Positions 1 through 9,313 of a stretch of DNA of 64,000 nt are shown here, piece after piece. The notes under the pieces are model-generated. The model had not been told where the DNA came from. It did not search any database and saw only the letters and a program-made list of their open reading frames with translations. Both the position numbers and the translations under genes were made by a program. How positions within the stretch are numbered: the stretch's first letter is position 1; each line of letters starts with the position of its first letter. The DNA comes from Buttiauxella sp. B2 (GTDB taxonomy: Bacteria > Pseudomonadota > Gammaproteobacteria > Enterobacterales > Enterobacteriaceae): positions 54,939-118,938 of the forward strand of contig NZ_VEXQ01000014.1 in the NCBI RefSeq assembly GCF_006376615.1. The letters run 5' to 3'.

Positions 1-1
1 T

Positions 2-994
2 GGTCGTTACTACGCTATGGACCGCGATAACCGTTGGGACCGCGTTGAACTGGCATACGACCTGCTGACTCAAGCGAAAGGCGAATTCCAGGCAGACACC
101 GCTATTGCGGGTCTGGAAGCGGCATACGCTCGCGATGAAAACGATGAATTCGTTAAACCAACTGTAATCCGTGCTGAAGGCGAAGCTGATGCAGCAATGC
201 ATGACGGTGACGCGCTGATCTTCATGAACTTCCGCGCCGACCGTGCACGTCAAATTACTCGTACTTTTGTTAATGCTGACTTCGATGGGTTTGCTCGTAA
301 GAAAGTCGTTAACTTCGGCGATTTCGTGATGCTGACTGAATACGCGGCAGACATCAAAGCCGCCTGTGCTTATCCACCAGCATCCCTGAGCAATACTTTT
401 GGTGAATGGATGGCAAAGCACGATAAAACTCAGCTGCGCATCTCCGAAACTGAAAAATATGCTCACGTCACCTTCTTCTATAACGGTGGTGTTGAAGAGC
501 CGTTTGCAGGCGAAGACCGCATTCTGATTAACTCACCGAAAGTTGCAACTTACGACCTGCAACCCGAAATGAGTTCAGCAGAATTGACTGAAAAACTGTT
601 GGCAGCCATCAACAGCGGTAAATACGACACCATTATTTGTAACTATCCAAATGGTGACATGGTCGGACATACCGGTATTTATGAAGCGGCAATTGCTGCA
701 ATCGAAGCGCTGGATAACTGTATTGCACAGGTTGTTTCCGCAGTTGAAAACGTGGGTGGCCAATTGCTTATCACCGCTGACCACGGCAACGCAGAGCAGA
801 TGGCTGACCCGGCAACTGGCCAGGCACATACTGCACACACCAGCCTGCCAGTTCCGTTGATTTACATCGGCGATCGTAGTGCGAAAGCGGTAGAAGGCGG
901 CAAGCTTTCTGATATCGCGCCAACTATGTTGAGCTTGATGGGTATGGAAATCCCGCAAGAGATGACTGGCAAGCCGCTGTTCATCGTGGAATAA
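2..994 (+). CDS. gpmM: 2,3-bisphosphoglycerate-independent phosphoglycerate mutase, 3' part (partial)
   Basis: Interconverts 3- and 2-phosphoglycerate in glycolysis and gluconeogenesis in the cytoplasm, using two manganese ions and a serine phospho-intermediate. The frame is open from base 2 with no start, so roughly the C-terminal 330 of about 514 family residues are present. The alkaline-phosphatase-like metal motifs [12 protein letters not shown] and [10 protein letters not shown] are intact near the end, as is the [10 protein letters not shown] segment. An ATG at base 17 is internal and should not be read as the start. It precedes envC by about 45 bp in the gpmM-envC-yibQ order known from E. 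coli. A small CCCC/GGGG hairpin just after the stop could attenuate transcription but is weak. Confidence 0.97.
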   Translation, partial: GRYYAMDRDNRWDRVELAYDLLTQAKGEFQADTAIAGLEAAYARDENDEFVKPTVIRAEGEADAAMHDGDALIFMNFRADRARQITRTFVNADFDGFARKKVVNFGDFVMLTEYAADIKAACAYPPASLSNTFGEWMAKHDKTQLRISETEKYAHVTFFYNGGVEEPFAGEDRILINSPKVATYDLQPEMSSAELTEKLLAAINSGKYDTIICNYPNGDMVGHTGIYEAAIAAIEALDNCIAQVVSAVENVGGQLLITADHGNAEQMADPATGQAHTAHTSLPVPLIYIGDRSAKAVEGGKLSDIAPTMLSLMGMEIPQEMTGKPLFIVE

Positions 995-1039
995 TCCCTC
1001 CCCATGAGGGGAAAGGCGATTTTTTCAATAACATGGGCC

Positions 1040-2287
1040 ATGAAATCGAAACCGTTTTCAGTCAGGCCTATTTTCTACGCCAGCGTTCTAAGCGCTGGCG
1101 TATTGTTATGTCCATTGCAAAGCCATGCCGACGATCGTTCTCAGTTACAATCTATCCAGCAGGATATTGCAGCTAAAGAGCGCGCGGTTCGCCAGCAACA
1201 GCAACAACGATCTGCATTACTCGCTCAGCTCCAGGCACAAGAGAAAGCTATTGCTGAGGCCAGCCGCAAGCTGCGCGATACGCAAAATACGCTTGCTAAT
1301 CTCAACCGCCAAATTGACACCATGAATGCTTCTCTCGCGAAACTGCAAAAACAGCAGGCCTCGCAGGAACGCAATCTGGCAGCTCAACTAGATGCATCTT
1401 TTCGTCAGGGCCAACATACCGGTATTCAGCTGATATTAAGTGGCGAAGAAAGCCAGCGTGGGCAACGCTTGCAGGCTTACTTCGGCTACCTGAACGCCGC
1501 GCGCCAGGAAACAATCGCAGGGCTTAAACAAACTAAAGCGGAAGTTGCGGAACAAAAAGAGAGCCTGGAATCCAAGCAAACTGAACAACAGACGCTGCTC
1601 TACGAACAACAAGCTCAGCAAGCCAAGCTTGAAAGCGCCCGTAACGAACGTAAAAAAACGCTTTCTACTCTCGAATCTTCTTTGCAGCAAGACCAGCAAA
1701 AACTGAGTGAAATGCGACAGAACGAATCTCGTCTGCAAAATCAGATTGCCCGTGCCGCAGCGGCAGCTAAAGCTCGTGCCGAGAAAGAGGCGCAGGAAGC
1801 AGAACAAGTACGTACCCGCCAGAAAGAAGCGACTAGCAAAGGCAGTACTTACAAGCCAACAGACAATGAGCGCTCATTGATGTCGCGCACCGGCGGCCTG
1901 GGCTCACCTCGCGGACAAGCATTCTGGCCGGTACGTGGTTCGATTCTGCATCGCTATGGCGAACAGTTACAAGGTGAGCTACGTTGGAAAGGGATGGTTA
2001 TCGCCGCAGGTGAAGGCACTGAAGTTAAAGCCATTGCTGATGGACGCGTGATCCTTGCCGATTGGCTACAAGGCTACGGCCTGGTAGTCGTTGTCGAACA
2101 CGGTAAAGGCGATATGAGTTTGTACGGTTACAACCAAAGCGCACTGGTTAATGTAGGTACACAAGTTCGCGCAGGCCAGGCTATTGCGTTAGTCGGGAAC
2201 AGTGGTGGTCAGGGCCGCCCGTCACTTTATTTCGAAATTCGTCGCCAGGGCCAGGCAGTCAATCCACAACCGTGGTTGGGAAGATAA
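1040..2287 (+). CDS. envC: Murein hydrolase activator EnvC
   Basis: Periplasmic activator of the amidases AmiA and AmiB, recruited to the septum by FtsEX to split daughter-cell peptidoglycan. The product is 415 aa from the ATG at 1040 (E. coli 419). An earlier in-frame ATG at 1004 would add 12 residues ahead of the signal peptide and sits within a hairpin-like stretch, so I prefer 1040; neither has a strong ribosome site. An N-terminal signal peptide ends near the Ala-Asp junction after SHA. Long Gln/Glu/Lys-rich coiled coils follow (about residues 30-270). A C-terminal LytM/M23 domain ends in NPQPWLGR. The usual catalytic His/Asp positions are replaced (for example GDMSLYGYNQ), as expected for a non-enzymatic activator. 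yibQ starts 4 bp downstream. Confidence 0.96.
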   Translation: MKSKPFSVRPIFYASVLSAGVLLCPLQSHADDRSQLQSIQQDIAAKERAVRQQQQQRSALLAQLQAQEKAIAEASRKLRDTQNTLANLNRQIDTMNASLAKLQKQQASQERNLAAQLDASFRQGQHTGIQLILSGEESQRGQRLQAYFGYLNAARQETIAGLKQTKAEVAEQKESLESKQTEQQTLLYEQQAQQAKLESARNERKKTLSTLESSLQQDQQKLSEMRQNESRLQNQIARAAAAAKARAEKEAQEAEQVRTRQKEATSKGSTYKPTDNERSLMSRTGGLGSPRGQAFWPVRGSILHRYGEQLQGELRWKGMVIAAGEGTEVKAIADGRVILADWLQGYGLVVVVEHGKGDMSLYGYNQSALVNVGTQVRAGQAIALVGNSGGQGRPSLYFEIRRQGQAVNPQPWLGR

Positions 2288-2290
2288 GTT

Positions 2291-3253
2291 TTGCTTCAAT
2301 TCCGTCGTGTGTTTTTCTCTGTCGTCAGCACACTCATGCTGACATCCTCTGTTTACGCTGGAAAACTGGCAATTGTGATAGATGACTTCGGTTATCGCCC
2401 CGCGCAAGAAAATCAGGTTATCGCTCTGCCTTCTAACATTTCCGTGGCTGTTTTACCGAATGCCCCCCATGCGCGTGAAATGGCGACCAAAGCACATAAT
2501 GCTGGGCACGAAGTGCTTATCCATCTGCCAATGGCGCCACTAAGTAAACAACCATTGGAAAAAGACACCCTCCGCCCGGATATGAGCAGTGGAGAAATCG
2601 AACGCATCATCCGCGAAGCCGTAAACAGTGTTCCTTATGCCGTTGGCCTCAATAACCATATGGGCAGCGCGATGACTTCCAGTTTGTTTGGTATGCAAAA
2701 AGTGATGCAGGCTTTGGGGCAATATAATCTGTATTTTCTCGACAGCATGACGATCGGCAATAGTCAGTCAATGCGTGCAGCGGCTGGAACCAATGTCAAA
2801 GTTATCAAGCGCAAAGTCTTCCTCGACGATACGCAAAACGAAGCCGATATCCGTTTCCAGTTTAATCGTGCAATTGAGCTGGCTCGCCGTAATGGCTCTG
2901 CGATTGCCATTGGCCATCCGCATCCGGCAACGGTACGCGTACTGCAACAGATGGTGTACAACTTACCTGCGGATATCACGCTAGTACGCCCGAGTAGTTT
3001 ACTCAACGAACCCCAGGTTGATACTTCAAGACCGAATAACTCACACCCTGCCGTTCCTGGCAAACCAATTGAGCAACCGCGCAATCCATTTAAAGGTGTG
3101 AGTCTCTGCAAGCCGAAACAACCTTTGCAGCCCGTCTACGCAACGACGTTCTTTACCGTATTAAGTGAAAGCATTAGCCAGAGCCAGTTGTTGAAATATA
3201 TGCAGTTGCAATGGCAAGGCTGGGGAAAAGAAAAGTCTACTACTCAGTCCTGA
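2291..3253 (+). CDS. yibQ: Divergent polysaccharide deacetylase family protein YibQ
   Basis: Exported protein of the divergent polysaccharide deacetylase family (DUF610); its substrate is not established, although the conserved link to envC suggests a cell-wall role. The start is TTG at 2291, giving 320 aa; residues 1-23 look like a signal peptide ending in SVYA. The NodB-like metal motif IDDFGY lies near residue 31, and HLPMAPLS, GLNNHMGS and AIGHPHPATV match further fold motifs. The C-terminal part after about residue 235 is Pro/Asn-rich, then conserved again (FTVLSESISQ). It is 4 bp behind envC and almost certainly co-transcribed with it. Confidence 0.93.
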   Translation: MLQFRRVFFSVVSTLMLTSSVYAGKLAIVIDDFGYRPAQENQVIALPSNISVAVLPNAPHAREMATKAHNAGHEVLIHLPMAPLSKQPLEKDTLRPDMSSGEIERIIREAVNSVPYAVGLNNHMGSAMTSSLFGMQKVMQALGQYNLYFLDSMTIGNSQSMRAAAGTNVKVIKRKVFLDDTQNEADIRFQFNRAIELARRNGSAIAIGHPHPATVRVLQQMVYNLPADITLVRPSSLLNEPQVDTSRPNNSHPAVPGKPIEQPRNPFKGVSLCKPKQPLQPVYATTFFTVLSESISQSQLLKYMQLQWQGWGKEKSTTQS

Positions 3254-3717
3254 TGCTGTGAGCGCGCAGAGGAAGCATTTTCTTTGCGCGTGTGACTCTT
3301 TAATCCACCGTTCCAACAACATGCTTTGGCATATTTCAGAAAACTATAAAATCCTATCCCTTCCCTTTCTCCCGTCATCGCTAAATAAATACCATTAGCA
3401 CGAGAAGTATTGATGGTATCGTCAATATGTCCTGATCCAAAAATGATAAATTCATCTGCGACTTTTATTAATACCCATCCAGAATTCAACGTGCAAAATT
3501 ATAAGCCAGAACACAAAATGAAAATTTAAGCATTATTGTTTTAACGTCAAAAATCTTATTACATTACCCGCAATAATTACCCATCCAGATTCGAAATTAG
3601 AATTTCTACTTTTTGTATAATAAATATCTCTTCTACAAGACTCGCCGAAAGAGTTAGTTATCACTCAATACAGCCTTTATAATGCCGCGTTACTAATGCT
3701 ACAGGGGTCGGTCTACG
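3254..3717. other. Intergenic region yibQ to glycosyltransferase, 464 bp, AT-rich
   Basis: No convincing gene. Just after yibQ an imperfect inverted repeat (GCGCGCA at 3262-3268, TGCGCGT at 3285-3291) could end the envC-yibQ transcript, but its T-run is poor. An 81-codon open frame on the minus strand (3244-3489) matches no family I know and overlaps the 3' end of yibQ. The right half is strongly AT-rich. A TATAAT box lies at about 3677-3682, some 40 bp before the next start, with no good -35 element; it is the best promoter candidate for the two glycosyltransferase genes that follow. Confidence 0.5.
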
Positions 3718-4950
3718 ATGACGCAACAGCGGCATAAAATTCTCTTGCTGGATAACGGTAAAGAGTGGGGAGGCGGTACCAACAGCATGTTGGAACTGCT
3801 CAAACGTATTGACCGACAACGGTTTGATGTCACGTGCTGTTTTTATTACAACTATGCTCGCGGTGAAGGTGAAACTATTGAGAAGGTGCTGAATAGCATT
3901 CAGATCCCTGTCATTTTCATCCCACAACGCAAACAACCAGGCTTGGCAAAAATCAGCAAGGAAGTGGCTCGCGCATTTTTGTTCTTCAGCAAAGTTGGAC
4001 GCAAAAAGATAACCGCATTCATTGATACGCAGTGGCGTATCAAACCGAACGCGACGGCTTTACGCAAAATATTGCAAAAAGATGGCTACGATATTTTGTA
4101 TATGAATAACCAGCCGGGCTCCAATTTAGAAGGTTATCTGGCGGCAGAACCGCTCAATGTTGCAGTGGTGCAACACTGTCGTATTGAGCCAGTAATGAGC
4201 CACTCAATTACAAAAGTGGTGAATCGCGTAGGCGACGCAGTGATCGCAGTTTCTCATGGCGTAGAAAGCGTACTGCTTAACCATGGCGTGAAAAAGTCGC
4301 TCTGCACGACCGTTCCTAACGCCATTGATATCCACCAACCATTACCCTCGGGCCAGGCGATACGCAAGTCGCTCGGAATTGACGAGAGCATATTCCTGTT
4401 TGGTAGTATTGGGTCATTGATTCCAAGAAAATCCTGCCATCATACTCTGGAAGCTTTGCATCGTTTTCAGCTGCAACATCCCGAAGCGAAATGGAAGTTT
4501 GTGCTAGTGGGTGAAGGGAATGATCGCGAAAAATTAAAAAGCCTGTCTGCTGATTATGGATTTGCTGATCGGGTCATCTTTACGGGCTTTCGTAATAACC
4601 CGCTGGATTATCTTGCTGCGTTTGATGCCTTTATTCTTGCGTCTAAAAGTGAAGGTTTGCCGCGTGTTATCCTCGAATCCATGCTACTCAAAACAGTGGT
4701 TATCGGTTCTAATGTGACAGGCACTGCGGAGTTAATCGACTCAGGGCGTACTGGCCTGCTTTATCCTTATAGTGACACAGTTACGCTCGCCTCACATCTT
4801 CAGCAAGTATGGCAAGATTGTGCTTTACGTGATGCCCTCACGCAGGCTGCTCATCAGCTCGTGATTGATAATTATGCTATTGAACACTATGTTGCAGGTG
4901 TCGAAGCCATTCTTAGCACCGTGAAACCTACCCGGAATGAATATGTTTAA
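3718..4950 (+). CDS. Glycosyltransferase family 4 (GT-B) protein
   Basis: Predicted retaining glycosyltransferase of family GT4, 410 aa, probably acting on a cell-surface glycan at the inner face of the membrane. The N-terminal Rossmann half begins with ILLLDNGKEWGGGTNSMLEL, a Gly-rich loop typical of acceptor-binding domains. The C-terminal half has the donor-sugar E-x7-E-type segment EGLPRVILESMLL around residue 320, followed by TGTAELIDSGRTGLLY. The ATG at 3718 has an AGGGGT ribosome site about 9 bp upstream. It overlaps the next gene by 14 bp, so the two form a unit. E. coli K-12 has waaH (a GT2) in this interval instead. Linkage to yibQ, tdh-kbl and the core-LPS island suggests a role in LPS core modification, but the sugar and acceptor are unknown. 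Confidence 0.85.
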   Translation: MTQQRHKILLLDNGKEWGGGTNSMLELLKRIDRQRFDVTCCFYYNYARGEGETIEKVLNSIQIPVIFIPQRKQPGLAKISKEVARAFLFFSKVGRKKITAFIDTQWRIKPNATALRKILQKDGYDILYMNNQPGSNLEGYLAAEPLNVAVVQHCRIEPVMSHSITKVVNRVGDAVIAVSHGVESVLLNHGVKKSLCTTVPNAIDIHQPLPSGQAIRKSLGIDESIFLFGSIGSLIPRKSCHHTLEALHRFQLQHPEAKWKFVLVGEGNDREKLKSLSADYGFADRVIFTGFRNNPLDYLAAFDAFILASKSEGLPRVILESMLLKTVVIGSNVTGTAELIDSGRTGLLYPYSDTVTLASHLQQVWQDCALRDALTQAAHQLVIDNYAIEHYVAGVEAILSTVKPTRNEYV

Positions 4951-5863
4951 ATTTCTGAATGCAAAATATCGCCATATTACGGCGCGACATAATATCCCTT
5001 ACCAGGACCCCGCTGCCGGAAGTTCTGCAGTGCCGGTAACGTCGATAGTTATTCCGTGTTCCGGTGCTGATTACATCGAAGAAGGGTTACTTTCCGCGAC
5101 ATTCGCCGCGCGATTTGCTCCTGATGTTGAAGAGATCGTGATTGTTTCCGATCGCCCTGCACAAGAATTTGGTGAATTGCCACCGAAAACCAGAGTTGTA
5201 ACGCTTGAGCTTCCTCAGCGTGAGGAAGGCTATCGTTATAAGCAAATTTACCTTAGCCGTTTAATCAAATTAAACGCGCCGTTGCAAGCTCGTACCGAGG
5301 GTATTTTGATGATCGATTCTGATCTCAATTTGCTGCAAATGCCGCGCTTTAAAATTGAAGACCACCATATTTACTCCAGTTTCCGTCAGGGGAAAATGAT
5401 TGCCAAACTGGATAAAGCACCGGCTGATAAAGTACCTGCATATTATAAAGATACGGTGCGTCCATACATTGTCGATCACGTTAACGGGGCATTCCTCGCC
5501 GCTTCGCGTAAAACCTGGCGCCGTATTTGCCCATTATGGCTCACGTTATTCCAGGATACCTGGGAACTGATGGACGACAACCAACCACCAACAGATCAAC
5601 TGCCGTTGGCTGCACTGCTGGATATGCTTGATATCAGAACGGTGAATTTAGGTGACTGGATGAACTGGCCGGTATCTAAAAAAATTGGCGGCTCCCCTGC
5701 TGTTATTCCAAAGCCAGTTGTTGGCGCGCATGGCGGTTTCCCGCTTTCTGAATGGCAAAAGTATCTTGTCTCACCAGATAGTGAGTTACTGTTTAAAGGG
5801 CAAGATTACACTCGTAAAGTGCGTTATCTGACAGACGCAGAAAAGCAAACCGCGAGCGAGTAA
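4937..5863 (+). CDS. Putative GT-A-fold glycosyltransferase, function unknown
   Basis: Protein of 308 aa that I cannot place in a named family. The segment TSIVIPCSGADYIEEGLLSA near residue 35 resembles the nucleotide-binding start of GT-A glycosyltransferases, and ILMIDSDLNLLQMP near residue 122 holds a DxD-like metal motif (DSD). There is no signal peptide or membrane segment, which suggests a cytoplasmic enzyme. It starts inside the end of the preceding GT4 gene (ATG 4937, alternative ATG 4943), implying translational coupling, and a strong terminator follows its stop. The glycosyltransferase assignment is inference from these two motifs and the neighbour. Confidence 0.65.
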   Translation: MNMFKFLNAKYRHITARHNIPYQDPAAGSSAVPVTSIVIPCSGADYIEEGLLSATFAARFAPDVEEIVIVSDRPAQEFGELPPKTRVVTLELPQREEGYRYKQIYLSRLIKLNAPLQARTEGILMIDSDLNLLQMPRFKIEDHHIYSSFRQGKMIAKLDKAPADKVPAYYKDTVRPYIVDHVNGAFLAASRKTWRRICPLWLTLFQDTWELMDDNQPPTDQLPLAALLDMLDIRTVNLGDWMNWPVSKKIGGSPAVIPKPVVGAHGGFPLSEWQKYLVSPDSELLFKGQDYTRKVRYLTDAEKQTASE

Positions 5864-5874
5864 TGAAATGTGAA

Positions 5875-5898
5875 AAGGCCGGTTTCCCGGCCTTTTTT
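5875..5898. terminator. Bidirectional intrinsic terminator between the glycosyltransferase pair and tdh
   Basis: Perfect hairpin AAGGCCGG (5875-5882), loop TTTC, CCGGCCTT (5887-5894), flanked by A-rich sequence on the left and T-rich on the right, so it can serve both converging transcripts. Confidence 0.9.
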
Positions 5899-5914
5899 GA
5901 AAGTCTTTGGAAGA

Positions 5915-6940
5915 TTAATCCCAGCTAAGAATCACTTTGCCAGACTGCCCGGAACGCATGGCATCAAAGCCTTTCTGGAAATCATCGATACCAAAACGGT
6001 GGGTAATAATCGGTGACAGGTCCAAACCAGACTGAATTAATGCAGCCATTTTGTACCAGGTCTCGAACATCTCACGCCCGTAAATCCCTTTGATGAATAA
6101 TCCCTTGAAGATGACTTTCGTCCAGTCGATGGACATATCTGACGGCGGAATTCCCAGCATCGCAATCCGGCCACCGTGGTTCATGGTATCTAGCATGGTA
6201 CGAAACGCAGGTGGTGCACCAGACATTTCCAGACCCACATCAAAGCCTTCGGTCATGCCCAACTCGCTCATCACGTCAGTCAGATTCTCTTTGCTGACGT
6301 TAACCGCACGGGTCACACCCATTTCCCGTGCCAGCTCAAGGCGATACTCGTTCACATCAGTAATGACGACGTTACGCGCGCCCACGTGTTTCGCAACAGC
6401 CGCAGCCATAATGCCAATCGGGCCTGCACCTGAAACCAGCACATCTTCACCTACCAGATCAAAAGACAGTGCGGTGTGAACCGCATTACCGAACGGGTCA
6501 AAGATAGAAGCCAGATCGTCAGAAATATTGTCAGGAATTTTGAAAGCATTAAAGGCTGGCAGCACCAGGTATTCAGCAAAACAACCTGGGCGATTCACGC
6601 CTACACCGGTGGTGTTACGGCACAGGTGAGTACGGCCTGCACGACAGTTACGGCAGTGGCCACAGGTAATATGGCCTTCACCAGATACGCGGTCGCCAAT
6701 TTTGAAACCTTTTACTTCCTGGCCGATTTCGACAACTTCGCCAACATATTCATGACCAACAACCATCGGAACCGGAATTGTCTTCTGTGACCATTCATCC
6801 CAGTTATAAATATGCACATCGGTACCGCAAATCGCGGTTTTACGGATTTTAATCAGCAGATCGTTATGACCCATTTCCGGCTTGGGTGCATCCGTCATCC
6901 AGATGCCTTCTTCTGCTTTCAGTTTCGCTAATGCTTTCAT
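5915..6940 (-). CDS. tdh: L-threonine 3-dehydrogenase
   Basis: Zinc- and NAD-dependent oxidation of L-threonine to 2-amino-3-ketobutyrate, the first step of threonine breakdown to glycine and acetyl-CoA. The start at 6940 ([14 protein letters not shown]) gives the usual 341 aa; longer in-frame starts run into kbl and are rejected. Catalytic zinc ligand Cys in AICGTDVH (about residue 38), GHEYVGEV with the catalytic His-Glu pair, a structural zinc site with four Cys in [15 protein letters not shown], and the NAD Rossmann motif GAGPIG are all visible. It lies 10 bp downstream of kbl in the conserved kbl-tdh operon, known in E. coli to be Lrp-regulated. Confidence 0.98.
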   Translation of the reverse strand: MKALAKLKAEEGIWMTDAPKPEMGHNDLLIKIRKTAICGTDVHIYNWDEWSQKTIPVPMVVGHEYVGEVVEIGQEVKGFKIGDRVSGEGHITCGHCRNCRAGRTHLCRNTTGVGVNRPGCFAEYLVLPAFNAFKIPDNISDDLASIFDPFGNAVHTALSFDLVGEDVLVSGAGPIGIMAAAVAKHVGARNVVITDVNEYRLELAREMGVTRAVNVSKENLTDVMSELGMTEGFDVGLEMSGAPPAFRTMLDTMNHGGRIAMLGIPPSDMSIDWTKVIFKGLFIKGIYGREMFETWYKMAALIQSGLDLSPIITHRFGIDDFQKGFDAMRSGQSGKVILSWD

Positions 6941-6950
6941 GACCGCTCCC

Positions 6951-8147
6951 TTAGGCGACAACGCCCAACTGTTTACCGATACGCGTAAATGCGCTAACCG
7001 CACGTTCAATTTGTTCAGTCGAATGAGCCGCAGACATCTGAGTACGAATGCGCGCCTGACCTTTTGGTACTACCGGGTAGAAGAACCCAGTGACATAAAT
7101 TCCTTCTTTTTGCAGTTCACGAGCAAAGTTCTGCGCCACAACCGCTTCACCTAACATCACAGGAATGATCGCGTGATCGGCACCCGCCAGGGTAAACCCA
7201 GCCGCGGTCATTTTTTCACGGAACAGGCTGGCGTTAGCCCACAGGCGATTACGCATTTCCGCGCCAGTTTCCAGCATCTCCAGAACTTTAATGGATGCAG
7301 AAACAATAGCCGGAGCCAAAGAGTTAGAGAAAAGATACGGACGAGAACGCTGGCGCAGCCACTCAATGACTTCTTTTCGGCCTGCGGTATAACCACCAGA
7401 AGCACCACCAAGTGCTTTACCCAGCGTGCCAGTAATAATGTCTACACGATCCATCACATCGCAATATTCATGCGTACCACGACCGTTTTCACCAACGAAA
7501 CCAACTGCGTGAGAATCATCAACCATCACCAGGGCGTCATACTGGTCAGCCAAATCACAAACCCCATTCAGATTTGCAATCACACCATCCATAGAGAACA
7601 CACCGTCGGTGGCGATCATGATGTGACGGGCCCCGGCAGCACGCGCTTCTTTCAGGCGAGCTTCGAGCTCTTGCATATTATTGTTTGCGTAGCGATAGCG
7701 CTGCGCTTTGCACAGACGTACACCATCAATAATAGAAGCGTGGTTCAGTGCATCAGAAATAATGGCATCTTCTGGGCCAAGCAGCGTTTCAAACAAACCG
7801 CCGTTGGCATCAAAGCAGGAAGAATAAAGAATTGCATCTTCCATCCCAAGGAAACCGGCTAGTTTGCCTTCCAGTTCTTTGTGGCTGTCTTGTGTTCCGC
7901 AAATGAAACGAACAGAAGCCATCCCAAAACCATGAGTATCCATGCCTTGCTTAGCGGCATCGATCAGTTGCGGGTGGTTAGCGAGCCCCAGATAGTTATT
8001 GGCGCAGAAGTTAATAACATGGCTGCCGTCAGCGACGGTGATATCTGCCTGCTGGGCAGAAGTGATAATACGTTCTTCTTTAAACAACCCTTCCGCTCGT
8101 GCAGTTTCAAGTTGGGATGTTAACTGTTGGTAAAAATCTCCGCGCAT
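6951..8147 (-). CDS. kbl: 2-amino-3-ketobutyrate CoA ligase (glycine C-acetyltransferase)
   Basis: PLP enzyme that cleaves 2-amino-3-ketobutyrate with CoA to glycine and acetyl-CoA, completing the pathway begun by Tdh. The start at 8147 ([14 protein letters not shown]) gives 398 aa, identical to the E. coli length. Hallmarks of the alpha-oxoamine synthase family are present: [30 protein letters not shown], and the PLP-lysine motif [12 protein letters not shown]. It is the first gene of the kbl-tdh operon. Its promoter must lie in the 217 bp shared with the divergent hldD gene; I could not identify it confidently. Confidence 0.98.
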   Translation of the reverse strand: MRGDFYQQLTSQLETARAEGLFKEERIITSAQQADITVADGSHVINFCANNYLGLANHPQLIDAAKQGMDTHGFGMASVRFICGTQDSHKELEGKLAGFLGMEDAILYSSCFDANGGLFETLLGPEDAIISDALNHASIIDGVRLCKAQRYRYANNNMQELEARLKEARAAGARHIMIATDGVFSMDGVIANLNGVCDLADQYDALVMVDDSHAVGFVGENGRGTHEYCDVMDRVDIITGTLGKALGGASGGYTAGRKEVIEWLRQRSRPYLFSNSLAPAIVSASIKVLEMLETGAEMRNRLWANASLFREKMTAAGFTLAGADHAIIPVMLGEAVVAQNFARELQKEGIYVTGFFYPVVPKGQARIRTQMSAAHSTEQIERAVSAFTRIGKQLGVVA

Positions 8148-8364
8148 TACGATTCTCCAGGCATGGCTAATTTTGGCACATATTACCCAAACCATAACCT
8201 GGAGACGAGATGACGCTTCAATGAAATTGAAATTTGCAGCATAAATCACGAGGTGCTTTCCAAAATTTGGTTTATAGGAAAGACAATTCCGGTAATGGTA
8301 TGATAAGAACCATCAACGCGTGAGGTATTGGGCCTCACTGCCTCTAATTTTTAAGGTTTCGCTC

Positions 8365-9297
8365 ATGATTATTGTCACCGGCGGTGCTGGCCTGATTGGC
8401 AGCAACATCATTAAGTCATTGAATGATATAGGTCGCACGGATATTCTCGTCGTAGACAACCTCAAAGATGGTACCAAATTTGCCAACCTCGTCGATTTGA
8501 ATATTGCCGATTATATGGATAAAGAAGACTTCTTAATCCAGATTATGGCTGATGAAGAATTCGGCGACATTGAAGCCATTTTCCATGAAGGTGCTTGTTC
8601 ATCCACCACTGAGTGGGATGGCAAATACATGATGGACAACAACTATCAGTATTCAAAAGAAGTCCTGCATTACTGCCTGGAACACGAAATCCCGTTCCTG
8701 TATGCCTCTTCTGCCGCGACCTACGGTGGTCGCAACAGCGATTTCATCGAGTCTCGTGAATACGAACAGCCACTTAATGTTTATGGCTACTCCAAATTCC
8801 TTTTCGACGAATATGTGCGCCAAATCCTGCCTGAAGCAAACTCACAGATTACGGGCTTCCGTTACTTCAACGTTTATGGACCGCGCGAAGGCCATAAAGG
8901 CAGCATGGCAAGCGTTGCGTTCCATCTGAACACTCAGTTGAACAATGGCGAAAACCCAAAACTGTTTGAAGGCAGCGATAGCTTTAAACGCGACTTCATC
9001 TACGTGGGTGATGTAGCCGCAGTTAACCTGTGGTTCTGGCAAAACGGTGTATCCGGGATTTATAACTGCGGTACAGGTCGTGCAGAATCCTTCCAGGCGA
9101 TAGCTGATGCAGCGTTGGCGTTCCATAAAAAAGGCAGTATTGAGTACATCCCATTCCCGGAAAAACTCAAAGGCCGCTATCAGACATTTACTCAGGCTGA
9201 TTTGACCAATCTGCGTGCTGCAGGTTACGACAAGCCATTTAAAACTGTTGCCGAGGGCGTAACAGAATATATGGCCTGGCTGAACCGTGACGCATAA
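8365..9297 (+). CDS. hldD: ADP-L-glycero-D-manno-heptose 6-epimerase
   Basis: Short-chain dehydrogenase-type epimerase that makes ADP-L-glycero-D-manno-heptose, the donor for the LPS inner core. The start at ATG 8365 ([13 protein letters not shown]) gives 310 aa, the normal length; an in-frame GTG at 8320 is rejected as an N-terminal extension. The NADP-binding GGAGLIGS lies at the N-terminus, and the Tyr-Lys pair is in YGYSKF near residue 140. Conserved [20 protein letters not shown] follows. It heads the hldD-waaF-waaC operon, 16 bp before waaF. Confidence 0.98.
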   Translation: MIIVTGGAGLIGSNIIKSLNDIGRTDILVVDNLKDGTKFANLVDLNIADYMDKEDFLIQIMADEEFGDIEAIFHEGACSSTTEWDGKYMMDNNYQYSKEVLHYCLEHEIPFLYASSAATYGGRNSDFIESREYEQPLNVYGYSKFLFDEYVRQILPEANSQITGFRYFNVYGPREGHKGSMASVAFHLNTQLNNGENPKLFEGSDSFKRDFIYVGDVAAVNLWFWQNGVSGIYNCGTGRAESFQAIADAALAFHKKGSIEYIPFPEKLKGRYQTFTQADLTNLRAAGYDKPFKTVAEGVTEYMAWLNRDA

Positions 9298-9313
9298 GCA
9301 GGTAGCCTGACGC

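Noticed and set aside
7173..7862. 229-codon plus-strand frame across kbl
   Set aside because: Shadow of kbl, whose PLP-enzyme motifs and length are fully conserved on the other strand.
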